Shown: positions 1-13,299 of the stretch, piece by piece
Layout: the number at the start of each line of letters is the position of its first letter
Numbering within the stretch: position 1 is the stretch's first letter
Origin: Augochlora pura
Taxonomy: Eukaryota > Arthropoda > Insecta > Hymenoptera > Halictidae
Assembly: GCF_028453695.1 (NCBI RefSeq)
Contig: NC_135778.1
Location: 14,072,244-14,136,243, forward strand
Direction: 5' to 3'
Length of the DNA stretch: 64,000 nucleotides
Translations under genes and position numbers: made by a program
The notes under the pieces: generated by a model
Databases searched by the model: none
Seen by the model: the letters and a program-made list of their open reading frames with translations, nothing else
Told to the model about the DNA's origin: nothing

Positions 1-2549
1 TTTAATCGAGTAAACTTCGATCGATCGCCGCACGAAACATTAATTATGCAGCTAGAAAACTTGTCCGAGTTCATTCAACGCTTCCAAAGCCGAAATTAAT
101 TCCTGGGAATGAATCGTCCGACGCGTGGATTGTTCGGTGCGAAGCGCTTAGACTGTCTGAGAATTCGCCGCGTTTCCAGTCACAAGGTCGATTGTTCACT
201 TTTATTTTAATCGCGGGATTTTTAGACGTGCTCACGAGGTTGTTTACTGGGGAGCAATTTCTTCCACGGAATTCTGGAGAAAATGCGCCGTGTTTCATTT
301 TCGTGACGGGTTGAAAAATCAGCGTAGGTATTAAGTGAAGATATTATCTTTTAAAATTGTTCCTACATAAATTGAACGAGATATTCGCATCTCGGCAATC
401 GCTAGAAACGCCCCTGTCTTCGAGACTAATCGTCGATGCTCGTTTTCAAGGTCTCACGAAATGTAAAACAGTCCGCGCCTCGTCTCGCGTGGGGCATTCG
501 TCGAAAAGCGAACGCGAAACGAGCGTGGGCGAATTTATGGATGTTTTACGCCCTGGCCCTGCCCACCTGGGCCCGGGAGAAATACATTCGATCGACACAA
601 CGATTACAGACGTAAATTTGTGTTACAAACTCGCAACAGTTGCGCGATCGATCGATCCTCGGCGCTGAGAGAAAGAGAGGCGATGCACCCCGCGACGTTC
701 ACCGTGGGACAGCGGTGCAGTTTCGTCACGGGTACTCAGCCCGGATCGTCCTTGTTCCAGGATGTTACTGATCCATGTCCGACGGGATTTCACGCTTCCA
801 TGATCGTCGGCGATATTGCTCTCCCGTGGAAAGGGCTGCGTGCTCATCCGTGCGAAATAGATTGGAAATTGAACGGCTCGATCTACACCCCTGTCGCTCG
901 CCTTCCGAGCAAAAAAAAACCACTTGGCAAACGCGTGAACGTATACGTGCACGCTTTGAGAAATATTTTATAGATCCTTCCCGCAATATGTCATGATTTC
1001 GACAAGACGACGTGTATAAACAATCAGTTGTTCCCTGAGATTGAGATATCGTACGAAATCTGAGAAACTGGTAGAAAAATCAATTATTCTGAATATTAAC
1101 CATTTGTACCATTACGTCTTTCATAGCTACGTTAATTGCGACGATTTTGTCCTTAATTGTTTCTTTGATGTTATGAGATGATTCTAGCGTCACGATTGTC
1201 CTCGTTTACTTTCATTCTCAAATTTCAATGACAGAGGATTCAAATTTTATTTCGGTTTAATAGGAATGACTAGTTCGGCATTATTCTGAGTTCTGATTCG
1301 TTATTATAATGCAAGGGGTTAATAAGAATTGTAAGAAGTTGTAGAATTGTGCATATTAAGACGTATCGTAAATACAAGTCTGCAGCAGCGAAAGTTAATA
1401 TCACTATCGCTTACAGACCGCTGCTTGAAGAACAGTTGAAACTTCCAATTGCCACCCCCGGTCTTCCACGGTCAAACAGACAGCGTCCTGTAACGTACAC
1501 GCCAGAGAGCCCCATTTCATCGCCGCGTTCCCAGCCCCATATGTCGATTTATGGTTCTTCCATTAGAGACGGGGTCCCGTGCTGCGCCGCGGGAGTTCCA
1601 TTTCGATTCGTAGACAACAGGGTATCGTTTCGACCGAAGACGGAGAGGGCTCTCATTGTTCCCTTTTGTTGTGACCCGACCGGTGATATATTTCCGTGTG
1701 TGTTTACACACAATATCGTATTCATGGTAAATCTGAGCAAACATTACTTTAGGACGGGGGAGAGAGGAAGGCTCGTAGATTTACGAGCGTGTCACGTGGT
1801 CCACGCAACATTTTGTAAACTGTGTTCATAGTGAAGCGCGACGAAGCTTTATGACCGCGCGTGCGGAGACTTCGATGCCCGCACAAGCGAGATTGCGTGC
1901 GATTTATGTATGCACGCCAACTGTTCATGTTCGCTCGCCATCAATTTTTCTCGATAAAAAAGCTTTTACAATGAAAATAGAAAAGTTTTAGCAGCTGTAA
2001 CTCATCTTTCGTCGAGGCACTGCAATTAATTCCAAAATAAATTTGACGAAAATCGACAATTTAAAGAGAAATTTGTAAACATGGATAAAAGAAAGGATAA
2101 CGTTGATTGTATAATATGTAACGCGATGTAACTAAGACTAAATAAAGAGAAATAAATGGCAAAGAAAAAGAGATGAAAGAAATAATTTTGAAGATAATGT
2201 TTCAAACAATAACAATAGACATGGCATACATTGAAAATTAAAAAGAATTGTGTGTTCTTTTCTAAGTTTGTCCATACGAGAGAAATTAAATACTTCCAAT
2301 TAACACATATTCTAAGAAACATTTCAATTATCTATTAATTAAAAGGAGTTATTAAACGCTATTAGGTGTTTGTTATTAAAAACGATCTAGTTCTGCCAAA
2401 CATTTCTTATTGGAAGCACTCTCCTCGAACGACGATTGAAACAACTGTAAAATCAAATCGTAACGCAAATGCGACCGACAAAAATTTGTTCGAATTTCTT
2501 CAAAAAACACGAGTTGTTTGTAATGTTTCGGTGTCTGTTATTGTTACAG
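1..2549. other. 5' intronic/upstream sequence of the Rho GEF gene
   Basis: No coding exon could be supported here. Two GC-richer stretches (about 360-960 and 1400-1850) hold short open frames on both strands, but none shows a recognisable domain or clean splice sites. The segment ends with a good acceptor (TTGTTACAG at 2541-2549) that opens the first recognised exon of the Rho GEF. It is therefore probably intron or alternative 5' sequence of that gene. It carries one TTAA-flanked repeat (listed separately). Confidence 0.5.
1096..1322. mobile_element. TTAA-flanked MITE, degenerate copy
   Basis: The 227-bp segment starts with TTAACCATTTGTACC and ends with GCAAGGGGTTAA. The right end matches the better copy at 28756-29007, including a GATTCGT block about 30 bases inside the end. 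A TTAA flank on both sides plus C-rich inverted ends is the pattern of piggyBac-type non-autonomous elements. The left end is diverged, so this is an old copy. Confidence 0.5.
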
Positions 2550-5500
2550 AGACATCTTGACAAGGGCAGTGACTTAGCGGAGGCGGCGAGCGCTAGCGGA
2601 CTCCGCGAACTCGCGAGATCCTTGAAGCAACATCTGCGAGGATTCGGTAGCCGCCTGGAGGACAGACGCGAGTACCTCGAGGACACGTCGAGATGTTGCC
2701 TGCTTCAGGACAGGGCGTACGAGTGGGCCCAGGAGGCTCGTCTCGCTGGCGAAAGAAGGGCCCAGCAGTTCCTGATGGCGAGACCACCCCTGCCGCCGGA
2801 GCATTTCACGGAAATGATGGCGCTCGCCGAGAAGCTCGGTAACGAGATCCTCCTCGAACAATGCCGCATCGCCAGGAACAAGTGCGCGGAAGCCCTCGAG
2901 ATCGCGAGGACCACTTCCGCACCCGGCAGTCCGGCCAGGAGAAGGTCCTTCGCCGCCTCAGAGTCTGCTACCTCGTGGGAGGACACTCTTGCCAAGAGTA
3001 AGTCGTGCTGTTCCTTCGCTGTTCCTCTGACATTTAAACTACACACATCTCCCACATCTTTTGATAGCAAACTCTTTATCAGATCTTCGTGCAGAAAGGG
3101 TTCGATGACCGTTTTTAATATTCCAAGCTTAATTATAATAACTCCGTGTTCTCCATTACCCACCGCCATCTTCCCAGGGAGAAATACTAACAATTAACTG
3201 CATAATTAAATTTTGAAAATTATTACTAATATCTAACCGCACCCTTTATGGTCAATGTAATTGTCACAATCTATAGAATTATTAGAAACGTAAACTTTCA
3301 CAGCAACAATATTTTCTTGGTGATCCTCAAATCTTGCGACGCAATTTACACTGCGTACCCTCTATCTAACGTAATATAAGTAATATAACCATGTAATTTA
3401 AAGAGTAATTATAGTTCCTTGAAGAAGTAAAAAAGTCCCGGATTAGAGATTTAGTTCTCGTTTTAAATAAAGGCGTTTCACGATATGTCAGCCTTGGAAA
3501 TTTTATCGGAAACGTTATTGCGTTCCACGCTTTATAATTTTTCTGCGGTATTTCATATACTTTCCTATACTTTATAATTTTCTCAAGTATTTCTTAGCTC
3601 GCATCCCATCCTTAACAATTTTCTAAAAAAATTTTATTACTTGTGACACTTTATCGTTTCGAGTTATTTCTGCAACACCAGATGTAGACAGTGCAATTAC
3701 ATGCACATAAACATGACAACATCAGCTTTCCTTATCACACAGAAAATAACCTAGATTTATTCCATTGTACACTTCAAATGTAAATAGTTCTGATGGGTGG
3801 ATCATTGAAGCACAATGATCTTCGAAACTGCTCCATCGCTTTACTATGTACCTAAAGCGAAACAAGATCGATCCCTACTTACGAGGTTGGTGACAATCGT
3901 CGTCGAATAAATTGACTTGGAACAACGTTAAGAAGAAATTCCCGTATCAATGTTTTTGACGAAGTGTTTAATTCTCCAGGAACATCGTGGGATGACAGTG
4001 ACAGCAGCGCATCGTACGCGTGCCCCATGGAGAGCATAGGATCCGCCGGAAGTGGCGGGAGACCGGTGTTGGACAATATCGCGGAGCTTCGCGAAAGTGC
4101 GGAACAACTTTTGGATTGTTCACCACCGCGAACTCCACCTCGAAGTCCAGCACCGAGGCGACTTGTCAAGCCTCCGGTGAACTCCCACCTCCATAGAGCA
4201 GCCAGCATCGCGCCAGGCATGAAGGCGAAAAAGTACGTAACACTCTTCCACGCCTGGATCCCTTCCTTTCTTAAAGAGTTCGCCAAATTCTTCGCGGAAA
4301 AGACGATCTTTTGCTCGAAGACGTCGAACAATACATCCGTCTGGCATTTCTCCAACAGCTCTCGAGCAATAGCAAACGATAACCAGCTTGCTTCTCTCTG
4401 TCTTTCGCGGTGAAAGTTGCAAACAAGGCTTTTATCTTCACCGCAAATGCATAAATAGAATTTTCCTAAGACCAAGAAACGTTTGTTTAGACACCGTGAG
4501 CAAGTCTTCCGTTCGAAATGTTCGAGCAACAATTTCCACGATTGAAAGAATCGTTTTCTAGTTCGGTTAATGAGCCTCGACTTCATCTACTCGTGAAGAT
4601 AAAGCCGCATATAACCTTTTATTCAATGGATTCGTTCAACTTTCGTTTTCAAATGCTAGCTAACGCTCTGTATTCCGCGTGACCGAGGTACGACAATGCC
4701 GCGCGCAATTACCGCGGATTCGTTAATATTCTAATTAAAAGTTCCCGAGCAAAACCAATTGAAAGATCGGCCGCGATCCGACTGTGGGAGATTGCATTTC
4801 GCGCGCCGCGTTTTCGTACGATTTTCCTTCCGCGTTTCCGCGGCCGTTCTCGTGCTAGCGCGGCACACAATGGCCAACTGTTTACCTATAATAATTCCAT
4901 GACGCGATTATGCGGAATTGTTACGTCGCGATGGCGGCGACTGCGACGGCGACGGCAGCTGGGTCGTTAACGTGGAATTTCACCTTGCAGAACAATACTG
5001 CTGATAATGAGGGAAATGATACAGACCGAACGAGACTACGTGAAGTCCCTCGAGTACATAATAGAGGTAACTGTCCGCCAGCAATTCGTTGAACGATCTT
5101 GCCGGGATGATTAACGGTGTGCCTTCTTTTCCGATCCTCCCGCAAGAATTATATACCGGAGCTGGTGCGCGAGGACATACCGCAGGCTCTGCGAGGACAG
5201 CGCAACGTGATCTTCGGCAACGTGGAGAAGATCTACGAATTCCACAGCCAACACTTCCTGCGGGAACTGGAGCAGTGCGAGCAGTCTCCGATGAACGTGG
5301 GACAGTGTTTCCTCAGACATGTGAGTATTTATATTTCTAAATTACCCTATTCAAATATTCTCGCGGATCCGTCTTTTTCTAGTTTTCGTTCAGCTTTATT
5401 CTAACTATTGCACAAGGGGCCATTTTAGTCTGAAACGTATTATTTCATTTTCTTATTTTTTTATAAAGAGACTGTGCAACTTCTTAAATTGGTATTTTTC

Positions 5501-7809
5501 ATATATCTTTGTTACTCTTTCAACGATATTTATAAATTTTTATAACGAGAAATGAGCAAGTATGCCCTTGCAGTTATCACGATACCAGCCGTTTTATTTG
5601 TCTGAAACTAAAAAAATAAGTAAGATTTTTAATTTGGGGAGAATACTAAAACTACGAGAAAAGAAAATATTATATTTTTCAAGGTTCTATACTGGAATAC
5701 CTTTTTAACAGCTGCTTCAGTAGTTTGATCTACGGCTTCTTTAATAAAATCCTTCTTGCGTGGTGTGCTGGCCACGTAAGACTTTCCTCGTGGCGCGGAA
5801 CAAATTCATTTCAATCTTCTTCTTTACTATAAGCTCTTGCTTTGCGCGTGAAAACGTGGCATTTCAGAAACGTAGTAGGATTCTATTGAATCCAGCAGAC
5901 TATGGATATTTTACAATCTTGACAACAATGTATAAGTGACGTAAAAATAGACTGCAGAACAATGTACAATCTAGGAGCATGCACCTTAAAAATATAAGTT
6001 GAAATATTTGATCGATTTCCAATTTTGTGGTTCTCATGTTTCGAACCAAAAACAATGACCCAAGATTGCGACTGCAGAATTATGATATAATACATTTTCT
6101 TCGTTTAACCACTTACACTATCGCTCTTTTCATGCTATCGCGATTAGCACTTATTCGTACTTAATAATATTCCTAATAAAACCAGACCATTTTGGTTTCC
6201 TGTACCTTTGTTTCTATACTCTGATAATAGAAGAATTTACTTTAATTTCGATGTAGAAGAAATTAATAATATTCATATTCAGCAAAGCTTGCATAAAATC
6301 TTCGCCACGAGTCTGACTTGTTATTATAGTTCAAAGGGTTAAAATGAATAATGTACGCGATGCGAATGAGCTGTTTTGTGTCGTTTCAGGAGAAGAAGTT
6401 TTACCTGTACGCTTTGTACAATAAGAACAAGCCGAACTCAGACTCGCTGATGGCTGAGTACGGCACGGTGTTCTTCAAGCAAAAGCAGCTCGAGCTGGGC
6501 GACAAGATGGACCTGGCCAGCTACTTGTTGAAGCCGGTGCAACGGATGGGCAAGTACGCGTTGCTGTTGCAGCAGCTGGTCAAAGCGGGAACAGATCTGT
6601 CGGAGCAAATGTCCGGCAAAGAGGAAAAGGACGAGAAGGAGGACGGTCTGAAGCCGATGGTCGAGGGCGAGGCGGATTTGAGAGCAGCCGAACAGATGGT
6701 CCGGTTCCAATTGCGTCACGGGAACGATCTGCTTGCGATGGACTCTCTTCGTGACTGCGACGTACGTAAAACTTCCTGTCTCTCTCTCTCTCTCACGAGG
6801 ATTAAGTAATAAACCGGAATCGGTGTACGCGCTGACAAATGACGCGACGGAAGAAACAGCGCGTCATTGGCGCTGATGCGGCGCGTATGTAATCCATGAA
6901 GAATTTATAGTTAAGAGGACTAATTAGTGACGGGGATTATAGGTGAACGTGAAGGAGCAGGGCAGGCTGCTGAGGCAAAACGAGTTCCTCGTCTGGCAGG
7001 GCAAGGGCAAGAAGTGTCTGCGACAAGTCTTCCTCTTCGAGGATCTTATACTCTTCAGCAAGGCAAGAAGATTCCCCGATAGGAAGGTAAGAGGAACGAG
7101 CTCTAAATAATAATTCAAACGATCCTGACAATTCTGAACACCTTCGAAATTAGCATTTCTTTCCTAAAAATTAACTTCTGATATAAAAAAAAAAACATAA
7201 TACCACAATGTTAACAATAACCAAAAAATACAATATATTTGGGAAAAGATCTCAGTGCCTTCGCACCAACCCAATAATAAACAATCTTTCACAAAAATTG
7301 AAACGTTGAGAAAAATCAAAAGATTGCTGTCGTAACAGCTCCGAATAGAGAACCCTCGCATGTCGATAAGCGATCAAAGTGAACCCGATAAGTTCTCTAG
7401 GCGATGCGTAACCAGGTTGTTACATCATTTCGTTTCGAGAAACCGGAATCGCTATCGGAACGGTCTCCTATTCCGGTTGTCTCTGCCTATCGCGACGACC
7501 GACACTGACAGAACACGTTCCGTCGTTGTAGAACCTGGACATCTACATTTACAAGCACAGCATCAAAACGACGGACATCGGGTTGACCGCGGTGATCGCC
7601 GACTCGCCCACGAAGTTCGAGATTTGGTTCCGCAAGAGGAAACCGGGCGACACGTACACGTTGCAGTGCGCCAGCGAGGATATCAAGAAAGCCTGGACGG
7701 AGGAACTGAGCAACCTTTTATGGAAGCAGGCGCTGCGAAACAGAGGTACGGTTGCCAAAGGGAAGCGACACTTTGTTGTGCGTTTTGATGTACAGTCTCT
7801 ATCCTCTCC

Positions 7810-7855
<46 letters not shown>

Positions 7856-9209
7856 CCACTTCCTCTTTGTGATCGCGGTCTCTAACGAGCGAAATGCCTT
7901 TTGCGATCGTAGAAGTGCGCCTGGCGGAGATGTCGAGCATGGGCATCGGAAACAAACCTTGTTTGGACATTAGGCCTAGCGCGGATCAGATCAACGACCG
8001 TTCGATCAGTGTAGCTCAACTCTCGAAAAGTAAGTACTGTTGTTCTTGGAATCAGTTTATCGAACGTAGTCCTACGAGAAACAAAAATTAATCGTTACCT
8101 CTTTGAACAGCACCTAGATTTAGAAATTCGATAGCAGTATCGATGTCGGAGGACTCCGGTCGCTGCAGCAGAAGGCCGCACAGCGTAATCTCCGTCAGCT
8201 CGTCTTCGAGTAGCGGCGGTAGCAGCGGTCCGCCCACGACCTTGAACCTTGGCTTGGACACCAGTCCTCGACCCCATCACCGCAGTACCACGCTCAACAG
8301 CCAATGCAGCGTTGGTACGTAGTACTTTTCAATTGGGATCGTCAGTGGCGGATTTAACAATAGTTTCTTGGAAAATGTTCGTTGAAATCGCAGTACTGGT
8401 TGCAATAGCGCTTGAAAGTGTTAAATCCTATCACAGTGATTACTGGACATTGTTCGTTTATTATGATATTGTTGTAATATCTTTTAGTTAAAATTGTTCA
8501 AGTAAGAAATAAATGTCAATTCAGCTCATATACTTTGAAATTGATACAGACACTTCTTATGGTAGATTAAAGGTTATATCTAATATAACCTTTTATAATA
8601 GGAAATGTGAACCATTGACACCTAATGGTATCACCAAGATGAGATAAGTCTATCTATTCCTGTAGCATTGAATTTTAATGTACTGTGTTACAAAGAATGT
8701 CTAAAACATTTTTTTGAAATTGTTAAAGTGTTCCAACACTAAACCTACTAAGCGCCAAGGGTGCCTAGAATTTAAAACAATAAAAGTATTTTAACAACTC
8801 GAATCAATTGAATCATTCCCCACGGAAAAATCATGATAATTTCGGTGATCGTAAAGCGAAATGAAACCGACAGGGTTGATAGGCTTGGTAACAATGAACG
8901 TAGAGCAGTCTCTAATTGCCAATTAAATCCGCCGCTGAAGGTGCGCGGTGTTGTCTAACGTGTCGAACCGATTCCGTTGCAGAGAGCGGCATAATCGCGG
9001 ACATATCGATCGTCTCGGACGACGGTGGCGACGGTACAGAGAGAAGTCACTGGAACTCGACCTTAGAGAGTCCCACGTCCCACCTGCCGACCACGTCCAC
9101 GCCCTTACAATCACCGACGAGCGCGACCGCAACGACAACAGTTACCTCGGCTTCTTCGTCCGACACTAATCTCGCACCCTACGACCAAGACATGTCCATT
9201 AATTTATAA
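2550..9209 (+). CDS. Rho guanine nucleotide exchange factor, puratrophin-1/PLEKHG4-like (3' part)
   Basis: Dbl-family activator of Rho GTPases; the Drosophila relative (Pura) acts on Rho1. Ten exons join in frame: 2550-2997, 3980-4232, 4991-5066, 5147-5320, 6390-6761, 6943-7086, 7532-7745, 7913-8029, 8111-8314, 8983-9209. They give 742 residues with stop TAA at 9207. The first exon is helical and spectrin-like, followed by a proline/serine linker (PPRTPPRSPAPRR). The DH domain starts at MREMIQTERDYVKSLEYIIE and includes LKPVQRMGKYALLLQQL, the conserved DH helix. A PH domain follows (VFLFEDLILFSK, then the exon at 7532). The tail is a low-complexity Ser/Thr-rich region. The first recognised exon opens in phase 0 at an acceptor, so the N-terminus lies to the left, probably outside the window. 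Domain identity is firm; the exact orthology is a family-level judgement. Confidence 0.9.
6105..6342. mobile_element. TTAA-flanked MITE inside Rho GEF intron
   Basis: The 238-bp segment in the intron 5321-6389 begins TTAACCACTTACACTATCG and ends CAAAGGGTTAA. The right part (CACGAGTCTGACTTGTTATTA) resembles the right ends at 1270-1322 and 37690-37737. The TTAA duplication and imperfect inverted ends suggest a piggyBac-type non-autonomous element, moderately decayed. Confidence 0.5.
7812..7850. repeat. (TC)n microsatellite
   Basis: A pure TC dinucleotide run of about 39 bases in the Rho GEF intron 7746-7912, about 60 bases upstream of the next acceptor. It may act as a pyrimidine tract and is likely length-polymorphic. 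Confidence 0.95.
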
Positions 9210-9588
9210 ACGCCGCCCCTGAAAAGGGCCGCCCTAACATAGAGCAGAGTCTATACGTTCTCGATTCACTTGCAAGTTGTCCCACGTGGTGGGTCCATCG
9301 TGACCTCGACGGCCACGTGCACCGCGAGAACCAGCCGCGAAAATCGAATTGAAATTGCTCGATCACGATCGAATGTTTGTCATGTGGCGATCGACAGCTG
9401 CTGGACAAAGCCGTAGCTTTATAGGAGAGTGAGGGGTGCCATAGGCCTTCCGGCATCACGCTTAACCGTGTCCCATGAACGATCGCCACCGTGATATCTT
9501 AGGGACCCACGACGGACCTCTGGAACGGAGCAGCTCAACTTTCAAGTGAATTTATCTTTTGATACGCTTCGAAAACACATACAGACAA

Positions 9589-9662
9589 CCACACACACAC
9601 ACACACATATAGGCGCTCGCACATACACACTTGGATATACATAAACACACACACACACACAC
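9589..9662. repeat. (CA)n microsatellite pair
   Basis: Two CA-dinucleotide runs of about 19 bases each, separated by about 36 bases, in the probable 3' UTR of the Rho GEF. Confidence 0.9.
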
Positions 9663-10436
9663 AGAGATACACGTATTCTGAATGGATCCACGCGATAGTT
9701 GTCACGTCTGAATTTTATAAACCATTGATTTCCAGAAGTAACGAACGGCAACGTGTATTTTCTTATACTGTCTCCTCCGAATCCACCAACGTGCTCAAGA
9801 GAATCATAGATAGAGATGTGTTTCGACGGGGTATATATATAAATAAATGAATGAATATAAATATGAATATAAATATATAAATATAATATAGATGCGTATG
9901 GCTGCATGCTTCAAACGATGCGATTCGCGTTATCGCGAACGGCATGCACCCGGTTACCATCTTCTCCCCCCAAACCCCGCCCCTGAACATTGGCATTCCT
10001 GGATACCAGCGACCGTTCTTCGTATTCCCAAATGGCTCGTCCGATGGTACATCTTTTTTATATGCTTTATTTATACATACATACGTGTAGTTAATAAACT
10101 GATATCGATACACCTCGTTCCACGACCGGACGCAGTTTTTCGTTCGATGAAAAACACCTGAAGAATACCTGTGCCCCTATTTCTGATTCTTCTTTTTTTT
10201 TCTTACGCCTCGTTCTTCGGGTGCTCCAACATTCGGTTGTTCATCTTGTCCACGAAATCCGCGCACGCGTCCCTCTTCAGGAATGTCAGGCAAAACCAAT
10301 GCGCACACACACACATACCACTTTGTAATATAATGTAATATTAAAGGTTTATACGATGTAGCCGCAAGTAATATAACCGATAGTTTATTATTTCCAGATT
10401 ATATGTATATATATATACACACTCAAACACACACGT

Positions 10437-10442
<6 letters not shown>

Positions 10443-10470
<28 letters not shown>
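10443..10470. repeat. (TA)n microsatellite
   Basis: An uninterrupted TA run of about 28 bases, preceded by a CA/TA-rich stretch from 10404. Intergenic or in the distal 3' UTR. Confidence 0.9.
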
Positions 10471-10473
<3 letters not shown>

Positions 10474-10940
10474 CTATATATAGAGAGATAATGTTATATT
10501 CTTTTTATGTCAGTCATTTGCGAAACCCTTTATCACCAGCAGGTGGAAACCTAGACTCTGGCCTGTAAACGAAAGCCAAATTACCAACCCCCGATTTAGA
10601 GGGGTAATCTCCAAGCCCCGAATCTGGAAAATAATAAAACTTTAGAGATTTCTGGAGTACATCTGCGCATGTATTATGCCATCTTCTTAATTGCCTTAAT
10701 TCATTCTAAGAGGTAAAATTCAACCCCTGAATATTCAGCTATTTTTCGGCTTTATTAACTCGTAGATCGTAAACAATAGACTAAATATATTAAGACAAGA
10801 GTTACTTTTTTTAACTGTAACAGAAATATTAATTATTCTTTGATATCGATTTTTATGTGAAAGTTCTTATTATTTATTATTATTAATACATGTGGATCTC
10901 AAAGAAAAAGAGAGGAAGTTTCTATTCGAAAAGGTAATTA

Positions 10941-11246
10941 TCATCCTTTGGAAGGAACTTTGGCAAAAGAATCCATGTGTGCTCTAGACATTCCCAAAGT
11001 GTCTGAATTTTCTTGATTCGAGGATTCGTCTCTTCGTTTGTCTTTTCCTTCTCGATTAATTAGAGAATTTACGTTGTCATCGGTACCCGATGCGGACGTT
11101 TTATTTGACTCGAGACGGTCCACGCCAGTTTCGATGTTAATTACTTGACGAGCCACGGCGCAGTTTCGACTGTGCAGGCTGGTTTCCGATTCGACTGATG
11201 CTTCCGGCACGAAACGGGATGAACGACGAGGTTCGATTTTGAACAC
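10941..11246 (-). CDS. Possible small polar protein, unrecognised
   Basis: A 101-codon minus-strand open frame from ATG to stop. The product is polar and charged (Ser, Asn, Lys, Glu, Arg) with no membrane segment or domain I recognise. Upstream on its strand (11260-11400) the sequence is GC-richer than the surroundings, which could be a 5' UTR or promoter. Against it: no splice context, no recognised relative, and it lies downstream of a + strand gene where long chance frames occur. Confidence 0.25.
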   Translation of the reverse strand: MFKIEPRRSSRFVPEASVESETSLHSRNCAVARQVINIETGVDRLESNKTSASGTDDNVNSLINREGKDKRRDESSNQENSDTLGMSRAHMDSFAKVPSKG

Positions 11247-12250
11247 GTTCGATCAACGGGACTGATCACAGTCACAGCTCGGCAAGCATAGCGACCGAAG
11301 AAAGAGAACGGACGAACGACGCACGAGTAACAATCAGCGATTATCCTGTCACAATAATTCTGTATTGTTACGCAGTTTTCGAGTCAGTCGATCAGCCATT
11401 GTTATTGCCAAGGTCTGCCAAGGTATCTCGGCGATACCTTCAATGGGACAGTGACCAAAACCGTTTTTCTTTCGTATTTCCTAGGGGTACCGAGAGACCA
11501 AGAACGTTTTCTAAGGTATTTAGACCACCGTAGTTTGTAGTCCGTAGCGGATCATTGCAAAGATTTTTCACATACGGCGCAGTCCGATGCACCCCCTAAT
11601 TTCAATTCTCATTCCTCGTTTCTCCCTCTTTGTCTCTCTTTCTACTTCCCTGTATCTCTATGTCTTCTGTTTTTCTCGACGAGTCGTGATTTAGTTATGT
11701 ATTTTCTACTTTTTCTTTTCTATGGAATCCGTTGATCGTGTTTTAACGAGTCGAAAAGTTTGTCTTCGACCGTAAGATCGGCGGAAATCGGAATCATGCC
11801 ATAAATGAAATCGGTGCATCCGGCTGGGCATCCCGTTCCTTCGGAAGCGAGACCAAACAGGGAACGAAAGTAAAGAGGAACATTTCTATTTTACGAGCGG
11901 ATTTCACTTTTTGGTAAAACAGTGATCGATGATCACGAATTGGTACCGCTTCGCGAACCAGGGATGTCTTTCTCAATGACGATAATAACACCCGGTACCT
12001 TAAGATACACCGATAGTCACTTAAACGTTACACGCTCGTAGATATTTATTAATATTTTTTTAAGTAGATCATTTTAGTCCGTAGACGATAAGTATCCGCA
12101 TCATTCTAACGAAATGTATATAAATACACATATATTTACATTGATAACATGATTATTTCAGTATTGTACTGTGTCTAACACCGATGTATTTTATTACTTG
12201 CTAAATATACTGTATTGGGTGCCTTTTGTAGCGAACCTTGACCTCTAACT

Positions 12251-13299
12251 TTGTCTTTCCTGTTTCCTCGCCTTGAAATTCTGCAACACTACACGAAGAA
12301 TTTTCATTTGCTGAGGGAAACCTTGCCCTCAAATGTGGAAGTGGAGAGACTCCGAAGATCACTTAATTAATGCAGAAATAATATTTTCCCTCTCGGAGAT
12401 ATTAATCGAGAAACCAATATCGTGTTAACAACCTTTTTAAAAAGGGAAAGTATAATATATCGTGAACAGACTCTCTGCGACTACACTTTCGAGAATGTTA
12501 ATTTTTCCCATATACATTAGGCGACGTTTAATACAATGTTGCGCATTTAAAGATTGTGTAAGAAACGATTAATTACTCTCAAAAGCACAAATAAAAGAGT
12601 GTGACCCAAAAGCTTCTAAATAATGCAACGAATTTTCTAATAGTCTTTTGAATTGATCTATTAAATATCTTAAAATTGATGCAATTTTAATTCCTTTTAG
12701 AACTGCTACAAGAAAATTAATAGTCTTGCTCCGATTATAACACGTTTACTCAGAAGTCCATTAATAAACTTAATATTAATACATCAGTTTTGAACAAGTA
12801 ATGTAATACAATCGAATTTCGCGACGCGTGCCTTTGACAGTGAGCCAACCTAATGGATAAGCGGAAAGTGTAAAACCGCAAGCATGTGTCATCAGTAAAT
12901 TGTCAACCAATCAGAGCAAAGAAAATTTCTATATCGTCCTTTGCCAATGGATCAAGTTAAGCTTGGAGGTGTGTAGGAGTAGGATACACTACTATAATAT
13001 GGTGAGCCATAGTCACACTGATATTTGATGGCGCTACTGCAGCACATTTCAGAGCGGTCTCTATTGCGGGCAAATTAATTTCGTGCCTTACTCCAAATTC
13101 TATATCTTTACCAGTGTCCTAACCTATAATCTTGTTTATGTATAAATAGTTGAAGTTAATGTTATTGGTGTTACCGGAATAAAACAATTCATTGCATATT
13201 TACAAAATAGAAAGTATTTAACATCTATTTATATATACAACGTTTCTTACATGAAAGAGTAATTAAATTATATTTTAAAAGTTATTTGTTCCAATACAG
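12251..13299. other. Intergenic region and promoter of the TLS1-like gene
   Basis: AT-rich sequence without coding signal. The last 450 bases are GC-richer, contain a dispersed repeat (12895-12985) and probably include the promoter and 5' leader of the next gene. A TTCCAATACAG immediately before the ATG at 13300 could be an intron acceptor, so the leader may be spliced. Confidence 0.4.
12895..12985. repeat. Dispersed repeat, copy A
   Basis: The block GCAAAGAAAATTTCTATATCG followed by ATGGATCAAGTT recurs with few changes at 23875-23925. The downstream GTGTAGGAGTAGGA resembles the reverse complement of 58740-58756. The family is unidentified. Confidence 0.6.

Larger units (their letters stand above)
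9210..12250 (+). other. 3' UTR and downstream region of the Rho GEF gene
   Basis: Follows the TAA stop at 9207-9209. It contains two (CA)n runs (about 9589-9607 and 9644-9662), AATAAA-like signals (for example near 9840 and 10091) and a TA microsatellite at about 10443-10470. No exon is supported on the + strand. The extent of the UTR cannot be fixed by eye. A minus-strand open frame at 10941-11246 is listed separately. Confidence 0.5.

Noticed and set aside
2574..2861. Minus-strand frames opposite the first Rho GEF exon
   Set aside because: Shadow of a GC-rich, well-supported + strand coding exon.
9542..10113. Minus-strand frames rich in Tyr/Ile/Val/Cys
   Set aside because: Produced by CA and TA microsatellites in the 3' UTR.
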